A stretch of 5,060 bases of DNA from positions 1 to 5,060 of the forward strand of contig DAIESZ010000370.1 of the NCBI GenBank assembly GCA_027346035.1. The letters run 5' to 3'. Positions within the stretch are counted from its first letter, which is position 1, and the number at the start of each line of letters is the position of its first letter. The notes below the pieces were generated by a model. It saw only the letters and a program-made list of their open reading frames with translations, was not told where the DNA came from and did no database searches. The translations under genes were made by a program, and so were the position numbers. The DNA is from Propionibacteriaceae bacterium. GTDB taxonomy: Bacteria; Actinomycetota; Actinomycetes; Propionibacteriales; Propionibacteriaceae. Shown here one piece after another: positions 1 to 5,060 of this stretch.

Positions 1-230
1 CCGCAGACGTCGAGGCGGCGCTGCGCGAGGGTGCGGGCACCCTGCTCGAGTCGATCTCCCTGTTCGACATCTACACCGGACCGCAAGTCGGCGAGGGCCG
101 CAAGTCGCTCGCCTACGCGTTGCGATTCCGCGCGCCCGACCGCACGCTCACCGACGCCGAGGCGTCCGCCGCTCGCGACGCCGCCGTGGCCGTGGCGGCC
201 GAGCGCTGCGGCGCGGTGCTGCGGGGCTGA
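1..230 (+). CDS. pheT: Phenylalanyl-tRNA synthetase beta subunit, C-terminal end (5' truncated by window)
   Basis: The final 75 codons are visible, read from base 3 to a TGA at 228-230; the rest lies before the window. The peptide matches the C-terminal ferredoxin-fold anticodon-binding (FDX-ACB, B8) domain of bacterial PheT. It carries the typical run LFDIYTG, then [14 protein letters not shown], then the TLTDAEAS stretch before a closing helix that ends in LRG. In the family, PheT joins PheS in an alpha2-beta2 cytoplasmic enzyme that charges tRNA-Phe, and this domain grips the tRNA anticodon region. The domain looks intact with no frameshift. The next gene starts 10 bp after the stop on the same strand, so it could be read from the pheST transcript. 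pheT followed by argC is a known order in mycobacteria; here five genes separate them. Confidence 0.95.
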   Translation, partial: ADVEAALREGAGTLLESISLFDIYTGPQVGEGRKSLAYALRFRAPDRTLTDAEASAARDAAVAVAAERCGAVLRG

Positions 231-240
231 CCCCTCCGCC

Positions 241-807
241 ATGGCGCTGAACCGGACCGAGGTCGTGGAGGCGGCACTGGCGATCCTCGACCAGTACGGG
301 ATCGCCGACCTCACCATGCGCCGCCTCGCGGAACGGCTCGGCGTGCAGCCGGGGGCGTTGTACTGGCACATGCCGAACAAGCAGTCTCTGCTCGCGGCGG
401 TGTCCGACCTCATCGTCGGGCAGGTCGCGATCCCGCGCGACGACCCCGACTGGCGGGCCTGGCTCCCGGACTGGGCGCTGGCACTTCGCACGACGCTGCT
501 GCGCCACCGGGACGCCGCGGAACTCGTGTCCACGACCAGGGCGACCGGCCTCGGGACCCTCGACTGGCTGGCCGCGCCACGGCGTCGGCTCGAGGAGGCC
601 GGCGTCCCCGACGGCGAGGCGGCCGACGCGGTGCAGGTGCTCGCCCACTTCGTGCTGGGCCAGGTTTACGAGGAGCAGACCCGCGTCCAGCTGGCCGAGC
701 TCGGCGTCTCGGCCCCACCCGACCCGGAGCACTCGGAGCGCCAGTTCGGGTTCGGGGTGCGGATCATCATCGCCGGGCTCGCACAGTCGTTGCGGGTGGG
801 CGGCTGA
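241..807 (+). CDS. TetR-family transcriptional regulator, candidate biotin repressor BioQ
   Basis: A 188-residue protein of usual TetR length. The N-terminal helix-turn-helix domain covers about residues 3-50, with the core TMRRLAERLGVQPGALYWHMPNKQSLL at about 25-51 (TMRRLAERLGV then GALYWH and NKQ are the diagnostic parts). Residues from about 75 to the end form a helical ligand-binding domain resembling the TetR-type C-terminal family. The ATG at 241 is chosen because MALNRTEVVEAALAIL is the normal N-terminus of this subgroup; the open frame reaches back to 31 only as a pheT shadow. No Shine-Dalgarno is present (the 10-bp spacer is pyrimidine-rich), so expression may depend on readthrough or coupling from pheT. 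It converges on the biotin transporter operon, stop to stop, with a 16-bp gap. The BioQ role is inferred from that neighbourhood and from a BioQ-type palindrome before bioY. A drug-responsive or unrelated TetR regulator remains possible. The family call is firm; the ligand is not. Confidence 0.93.
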   Translation: MALNRTEVVEAALAILDQYGIADLTMRRLAERLGVQPGALYWHMPNKQSLLAAVSDLIVGQVAIPRDDPDWRAWLPDWALALRTTLLRHRDAAELVSTTRATGLGTLDWLAAPRRRLEEAGVPDGEAADAVQVLAHFVLGQVYEEQTRVQLAELGVSAPPDPEHSERQFGFGVRIIIAGLAQSLRVGG

Positions 808-810
808 GCG

Positions 811-823
811 GGACGCGGCGTCC
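811..823. terminator. Small GC palindrome in the convergent gap, possible bidirectional terminator
   Basis: GGACGC-G-GCGTCC fills most of the 16 bp between the two converging stop codons and touches the bioN stop. As RNA it could form a 5-bp stem with a 3-base loop on either strand. There is no T-tract on either side, so it is at best a weak or factor-assisted terminator; chance in GC-rich DNA is a fair alternative. Confidence 0.25.
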
Positions 824-1435
824 TCAGTCGTCGATCCCGCGGGCGACCAGCGCCTCGCCCAGCGCGTCCGCCTCCCGCAGCGATCGAACCACCAGCGGCA
901 CCACGAACGCCCGGGTGCTCGTCGTCGCCCGCCGGGCGATCTGCGCCTCACGCACCTGCTGGGCCAGTCCCGCCACCAGCGGGACGCAGCGAATGCCGAC
1001 CATGAGGAACAACCCCACCCGCTCCGGGTCGAGACCGAACCGGGAGAGGGGGGCCGCGAGGCGCACGACCGTGTCGACGAGGGCCGTCGTCGGCGTGGTC
1101 AACGTGACCAGCGCGGCACAGGCGACCAGCACCACGATCGTCCCGGTGTCGGCCACCGAGCGCTGCCACCCCGACGTCAGCGCGTGCACGACCGCGGTGA
1201 ACGCGAGCAGCATCCACAAGGGCCGCAGCTGCAACCACCAGAGCCGGACGCCCCATCCGGCCACCCGGTAGGCCAGCATCGAGCCGAGGATCAGGATGGC
1301 GACCGCCCACCACCAGTGCTGGGTGACGACCGACGCCGCGCCGAGAACGAGCAGGATCAGCAGCTTCGTCCCGGGGCGCAGGCGGTGGAGCGGCGAGTGC
1401 CCCGGACGGAACAGTCCGAGCGACGACGCACGCAT
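824..1435 (-). CDS. bioN: Energy-coupling factor transmembrane subunit of biotin transporter (EcfT/BioN)
   Basis: A 203-residue membrane protein, the T-component of an ECF transporter, which links ATP hydrolysis by BioM to movement of the biotin-binding subunit BioY. Hydrophobic segments lie at about residues 25-60, 73-88, 100-120 and 140-160. The cytoplasmic coupling region carries the two hallmark Ala-Arg-x motifs: ARR at about 167-169 in REAQIARRAT, and ARG at about 198-200 in EALVARGIDD at the very C-terminus. These short helices dock on the ATPases. The length suits a dedicated BioN. The ATG at 1435 is chosen because GGGGAG (1446-1441, minus strand) lies 5 nt before it; the adjacent GTG at 1438 would leave only 2 nt. 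Stop and start overlap bioM as TGATG, indicating translational coupling. It is the last gene of bioY-bioM-bioN. Confidence 0.9.
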   Translation of the reverse strand: MRASSLGLFRPGHSPLHRLRPGTKLLILLVLGAASVVTQHWWWAVAILILGSMLAYRVAGWGVRLWWLQLRPLWMLLAFTAVVHALTSGWQRSVADTGTIVVLVACAALVTLTTPTTALVDTVVRLAAPLSRFGLDPERVGLFLMVGIRCVPLVAGLAQQVREAQIARRATTSTRAFVVPLVVRSLREADALGEALVARGIDD

Positions 1436-2133
1436 CACCGCTCCCCGTCCATGAGATCGCGATAGCTGGCGATCGCGGCAGCCGGAGCGGCGTCGGCGAC
1501 CACCCGTCCCTCGTGGAACACCAGCACCCGGTCGAAGCCGGCCAGCAGGTCCAGGTGATGGGTGGCCAGGATCACGGTCTGGTCGAGGTCGGCGACGACG
1601 CGCCCGATCATCGCCGCGTTGCGCAAGTCGAGCAGGGTCGTCGGCTCGTCCATGACCAGGGCGAGCGGCTCGGTGATCAGCACGGCCGCGAGCGCCAGCA
1701 GTTGCTTCTGGCCCCCCGACAGCAGGTGGGCGGGATGGCCTGCGTGCGCGTCCAGACCGAAGCGCACGAGCAGGTCCCGCACCCGGGCATCGACCTGCTC
1801 GTGGGACAGGCCCGAGCGGCGAAGACCGAAGGCGATGTCCTCGCTCACCGTCGGCATGATGATCTGCGCGTCGGGGTCGGTGAACAGGAAACCGATCCGC
1901 CTCCTCAGCTCGCGGGCGTCCCGGGCGGTGTCGAGGCCGTCGACGAGCACCCGGCCCGACGTGGGGACGATCAGCGCGTTGAGCAGCCGCAGAAAGGTCG
2001 ACTTACCGGAGCCGTTGTGCCCGATCACGCCGATCCGGCGCTCGGTGAGCGTGAGGGTGACGTCGCGCAGGACGGTGCGCGGCGTGGGGCCGTCACCGAA
2101 GGTGTGGCTCACCCGCTCCAGCTCGATCCTCAC
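1435..2133 (-). CDS. bioM: Energy-coupling factor ATP-binding subunit of biotin transporter (EcfA/BioM)
   Basis: An ABC ATPase of 232 residues from the chosen start. Visible motifs are Walker A GHNGSGKST at about 38-46 (Lys44), Q-loop DPDAQII with Gln at about 90, signature LSGGQ at 138-142, Walker B LVMDEPT at 159-165 with catalytic Glu163, and the switch His in LATHH at about 192. The protein is a complete, active-looking nucleotide-binding domain. The PDAQI Q-loop form is typical of ECF ATPases. In group I ECF systems a single BioM can serve as the ATPase for BioN and BioY, in keeping with one ATPase gene here. The GTG at 2133 is preferred: GGAGG at 2146-2142 (minus strand) is 8 nt before it, and that site would fall inside the gene if the in-frame GTG at 2151 (238 residues) were used. 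It starts 33 bp after the bioY stop and overlaps bioN. Confidence 0.92.
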   Translation of the reverse strand: MRIELERVSHTFGDGPTPRTVLRDVTLTLTERRIGVIGHNGSGKSTFLRLLNALIVPTSGRVLVDGLDTARDARELRRRIGFLFTDPDAQIIMPTVSEDIAFGLRRSGLSHEQVDARVRDLLVRFGLDAHAGHPAHLLSGGQKQLLALAAVLITEPLALVMDEPTTLLDLRNAAMIGRVVADLDQTVILATHHLDLLAGFDRVLVFHEGRVVADAAPAAAIASYRDLMDGER

Positions 2134-2141
2134 GTCACCAT

Positions 2142-2146
2142 CCTCC
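2142..2146 (-). promoter_or_regulatory. Ribosome binding site of bioM
   Basis: GGAGG on the minus strand, within GGGAGGA, lies 8 nt before the GTG at 2133. This good spacing decides the start of bioM against the longer in-frame GTG at 2151. Confidence 0.7.
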
Positions 2147-2166
2147 CGCACGCCCGCCGACCACGC

Positions 2167-2766
2167 TCACGCCGGATCGGCCACCGCCGGCGCGGTGCGG
2201 GAGGGGAGCAGCCCCGGGTAGCTGGCGTGCACACCCTTGGCGGTGAGGGTCGCGATGACCACCTTCAGCGCGTCGCCGATGAGGAATGGGGCGAGCGCGA
2301 CGATCGCCGCCCACGGGGCGAGATGGGTGGTCGCCATCATCCCCACCCACCCGAACAGGTACATGACGCCGATTCCGAACGCGGTGTTCACCACCAGGCC
2401 CGGGAGCAGCCGGTAGGGCGCGCCGACCCGTTCGGTGGCCCAGCCGATGAGTCCGGCGACGATGGGGAACGCGACGAGGAAGCCCACCGTCGGCGAGACG
2501 AACACGCCGATCCCGCCGCGACCACCCGCCAGCAGGGGCAGCCCGAGCGCCACGAGGGCGAGGAACAGCAGCTGGCTGGCGCCGGCCCGCCGGCCCCCCA
2601 CGACGGCCCCGGCGAGGATCACCCCGAAGGTCTGTGCCGTGATCGGCACGGGCGACACCGGCAGGTAGATGGCGGGCAACAGGCCGAGGGCCGCGGTGAT
2701 GGCGGCGAACACGGCGATGATCGCGACGTCGCGGGCGGGTGTGCGGCGTACAGGGTTCTCGGTCAC
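2167..2766 (-). CDS. bioY: Biotin transporter substrate-binding subunit BioY (ECF S-component)
   Basis: The biotin-binding S-component, an integral membrane protein of about 199 residues, mostly hydrophobic with about six membrane segments. BioY hallmarks are clear: PVPITAQTFGVILAG after the first membrane segment, then GLPLLAGGRGGIGVFVSPT, and later PFLIGDALKVVIA. With BioM and BioN it forms a complete high-affinity biotin importer. Three in-frame starts exist: ATG 2787, ATG 2778 and GTG 2766. The ATG at 2787 lies inside a 17-bp palindrome that looks like an operator, and none has a Shine-Dalgarno. GTG 2766 (giving MTENPVRRTPARD) is preferred since a TATGAT box ends 7 bp before it, making a leaderless start possible; ATG 2778 is the main alternative. 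All three keep the whole conserved domain. It is the first gene of the operon, with repression by biotin status expected from the palindrome. Confidence 0.92.
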   Translation of the reverse strand: MTENPVRRTPARDVAIIAVFAAITAALGLLPAIYLPVSPVPITAQTFGVILAGAVVGGRRAGASQLLFLALVALGLPLLAGGRGGIGVFVSPTVGFLVAFPIVAGLIGWATERVGAPYRLLPGLVVNTAFGIGVMYLFGWVGMMATTHLAPWAAIVALAPFLIGDALKVVIATLTAKGVHASYPGLLPSRTAPAVADPA

Positions 2767-2773
2767 GCGGAGG

Positions 2774-2779
2774 ATCATA
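2774..2779 (-). promoter_or_regulatory. Putative -10 box of the bioYMN promoter
   Basis: TATGAT on the minus strand (2779 to 2774) matches TATAAT at five of six bases and stands out in GC-rich DNA. Seven bases separate it from the GTG at 2766, so transcription could begin at or next to that codon. The hexamer 17 bp upstream, TGGCGT, is a poor -35. The palindrome would sit between -35 and -10, a classic repression position. Confidence 0.45.
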
Positions 2780-2795
2780 TTGAACATTGTTCAAT
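2779..2795. promoter_or_regulatory. 17-bp palindromic operator upstream of bioY, BioQ-type
   Basis: ATTGAACATTGTTCAAT is a perfect inverted repeat with 8-bp arms around a central T. Its core TGAAC-ATT-GTTCA fits the TGAAC-N3-GTT spacing described for BioQ, the TetR-family biotin repressor of actinobacteria (recalled from the Corynebacterium and Mycobacterium literature, not searched). It abuts the TATGAT box of bioY and covers an upstream in-frame ATG. It ends 50 bp before the divergent aminotransferase ATG, so effects on that gene are less likely. The palindrome is seen directly; the identity of the binding protein is inferred. Confidence 0.7.
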
Positions 2796-2830
2796 GACGC
2801 CATCCGCGGCCGGGCGCCGCTCGCGGGCCG

Positions 2831-2839
2831 TGAGATAGT
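2831..2839 (+). promoter_or_regulatory. Putative extended -10 promoter of the aminotransferase gene (leaderless)
   Basis: TGA-GATAGT has the TGn extension and a hexamer matching TATAAT at four of six bases. The hexamer occupies -12 to -7 if +1 is the A of the ATG at 2846. No Shine-Dalgarno lies between it and the ATG, only CCCCC. The same arrangement recurs before argC. No convincing -35 is visible. Confidence 0.45.
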
Positions 2840-2845
2840 TCCCCC

Positions 2846-4054
2846 ATGGACGACGGCACCGCGACCACGCCTGTCTCCGAGCGGGGAGCGGTCCCACCCT
2901 TCTACGTCATGGAACTGGTCAAGGCGGCGGCGCGTCGGGCCGAGTCCCACGGCGACGTCATCGCGCTCAACGTCGGCCAGCCCGCCACCCCGGCGCCGCG
3001 GGCCGTGCTGGACGCCGCGCACCTCGCCCTCGAGGGTGGCTCGCTCGGCTACACCGAGGCGCTCGGGCTGGCGTCGCTCCGCGTGGCGATCGCCGACCAT
3101 TACCGGTCGCGATCCGGACTCGACATCGACCCGGGCCTCATCGCGGTGACCACCGGCTCGTCCGCGGCGTTCACCGCGGTGTTCCTCGCGGCCTTCGACG
3201 CCGGTGACCCCGTCGTGGTCACCCGCCCCGGATATCCTGCCTACCGGAACACACTGGCAGCCCTCGGCTGCGAGGTGGTCGAGCTCGACTGCGGCCCCGA
3301 GGTGCGTTACCAGCCGACGGCCACCCAGCTCGACCGGCTGGCGTCCCGTCTGGGTCGCGCGCCCCGCGGGGTGGTCCTCGCCAGCCCGGCCAACCCCACC
3401 GGCACGGTCATCGACCCCGCCGAGCTCGCCCGGATCGCCGCGTGGTGCGCCGATGCGGGCTGCCTGCTGATCAGCGACGAGATCTACCACGGCATCACCT
3501 TCGGCGCCGCGCGCGCGGTCAGTGCCCTCGAGGCCGGGCCGGGAGCCGCGGTGGTCGGCTCGTTCAGCAAGTTCTTCTCGATGACCGGCTGGCGGCTGGG
3601 CTGGGTCGTGCTGCCCGAACCGCTCGTGCGTCCGGTCGAGTTGCTGCTCGACAACCTCAACCTCTGCCCCCCGGCGATCTCCCAGGCGTCGGCGTCGGCG
3701 GCGTTCGGCGATGACGCCCTGGCCGAGCTGGGCGGCCACGTGCACCGGTATGCGGCGAACCGCTACCTGCTGTTGTCGCGGCTGCCCGACCTGGGCGTCA
3801 CCTCGTTCGCGCCCCCCGATGGCGCCTTCTACGCCTGGCTCGACGTGTCGCATCTCACCCGGGACTCCTCCGACTGGAGCGCCCGGCTGCTCGGTGCCAC
3901 GGGAGTGGCGGTGGCCCCGGGTATCGACTTCGCGACGACGGGCGTCGGTAACCCGCTGCTGAACGGCGATCGGTACATCCGGGTGAGCCTGTGCGGCACC
4001 ACCTCCGACCTCGACGAGGGCATCACCAGGATGGCCGGATTCGGCCGGGGCTGA
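2846..4054 (+). CDS. Fold-type I PLP-dependent aminotransferase, class I/II, substrate unassigned
   Basis: A 402-residue, full-length cytoplasmic aminotransferase of the aspartate aminotransferase superfamily. Visible residues are the GQP motif near 44-46, the glycine-rich TTGSSAA at about 102-108 that holds the PLP phosphate, the RPGYPAY run near 127-133, Asn183 in NPTGT, Asp211 and Tyr214 in SDEIYHG (Asp pairs with the PLP ring nitrogen), Lys242 in SFSKFFSMTGWRLGW (the Schiff-base lysine), Arg250 in the same block, and Arg379 in RYIRVSLC (substrate carboxylate). All catalytic positions are intact. The ATG at 2846 is chosen because an in-frame TGA at 2831-2833 blocks longer starts and the next ATG (residue 22) would cut into PPFYVMELVKAA, which looks family-conserved. 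No Shine-Dalgarno is seen; a leaderless start is proposed. It is not BioA or ArgD, which are class III, so a role in biotin or arginine synthesis is not implied by its neighbours. Amino donor and acceptor cannot be told from sequence. Confidence 0.93.
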   Translation: MDDGTATTPVSERGAVPPFYVMELVKAAARRAESHGDVIALNVGQPATPAPRAVLDAAHLALEGGSLGYTEALGLASLRVAIADHYRSRSGLDIDPGLIAVTTGSSAAFTAVFLAAFDAGDPVVVTRPGYPAYRNTLAALGCEVVELDCGPEVRYQPTATQLDRLASRLGRAPRGVVLASPANPTGTVIDPAELARIAAWCADAGCLLISDEIYHGITFGAARAVSALEAGPGAAVVGSFSKFFSMTGWRLGWVVLPEPLVRPVELLLDNLNLCPPAISQASASAAFGDDALAELGGHVHRYAANRYLLLSRLPDLGVTSFAPPDGAFYAWLDVSHLTRDSSDWSARLLGATGVAVAPGIDFATTGVGNPLLNGDRYIRVSLCGTTSDLDEGITRMAGFGRG

Positions 4055-4076
4055 GCACCGGACGCGCCGCCCCCGA

Positions 4077-5060
<984 letters not shown>

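Noticed and set aside
148..951. A 267-codon minus-strand open frame opposite the TetR gene
   Set aside because: It is an Arg- and Pro-rich shadow of the TetR gene and also overlaps the 3' end of bioN in another frame.
2779..2795. The bioY palindrome as a riboswitch or recombination site
   Set aside because: It is too short and simple for a riboswitch, no biotin riboswitch class is established, and there is no integrase or repeat partner nearby. A protein operator explains it better.
1513..2838. A 441-codon plus-strand open frame opposite bioM and bioY
   Set aside because: Its composition is low-complexity (Gln, His, Arg, Gly, Asp), it has no recognisable domain, and the opposite strand holds motif-complete BioM and BioY.
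2135..3853. A 572-codon minus-strand open frame across bioY and the aminotransferase
   Set aside because: It is antisense to two clear genes, rich in Arg, Gly, Asp and His with no domain, and overlaps bioY on the same strand in another frame. It is a GC-rich shadow frame.
4033..4046. GGCCG-GATT-CGGCC hairpin at the end of the aminotransferase gene as a terminator
   Set aside because: It lies within the coding region before the stop, has only a 5-bp stem and is followed by GGGG, not a T-tract. Such stems are expected by chance at this GC content.

Overview
The window reads as ordinary chromosomal DNA from a high-GC actinobacterium. Codon third positions are almost all G or C, the reading frames have GC-rich shadow frames on the opposite strand, and translation starts mix ATG and GTG. 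The two ends carry the 3' end of pheT and the start of argC. pheT lying just upstream of argC is a known order in actinomycetes such as Mycobacterium tuberculosis, so a mycolic-acid or Pseudonocardia-type actinomycete is plausible, but the species cannot be fixed from this sequence.

Layout, left to right: the last 75 codons of pheT (+); a TetR-family regulator (+, 241-807); a convergent three-gene operon on the minus strand, bioY-bioM-bioN (about 2766 down to 824), encoding a complete dedicated biotin ECF transporter; a 79-bp divergent promoter region; a fold-type I PLP aminotransferase of unassigned substrate (+, 2846-4054); a 58-bp intergenic region holding a 14-bp-arm AT-rich inverted repeat; and argC (+, 4113 to beyond the window end), the probable first gene of the arginine operon.

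The genes form two regulatory stories. BioY is the biotin-binding membrane S-component, BioM the ATPase and BioN the transmembrane coupling subunit. Upstream of bioY sits a perfect 17-bp palindrome that fits the TGAAC-N3-GTTCA type of operator reported for the actinobacterial TetR-family biotin repressor BioQ. The TetR gene at the far end of the cluster is therefore a candidate BioQ, though this is inference. At argC the inverted repeat resembles two ARG-box-like sites about two helical turns apart, covering the proposed -10 and the start codon, which fits ArgR control.

A second theme is leaderless translation. The aminotransferase and argC have no Shine-Dalgarno sequence, and each has the extended -10-like motif TGANATAGTT at the same distance from its ATG, so the start codon falls where +1 is expected. 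bioY may be similar, with a TATGAT box 7 bp before a GTG. No mobile element, CRISPR array, RNA gene or clearly new system was found. The most interesting material is regulatory. No gene-free stretch exceeds 300 bases.
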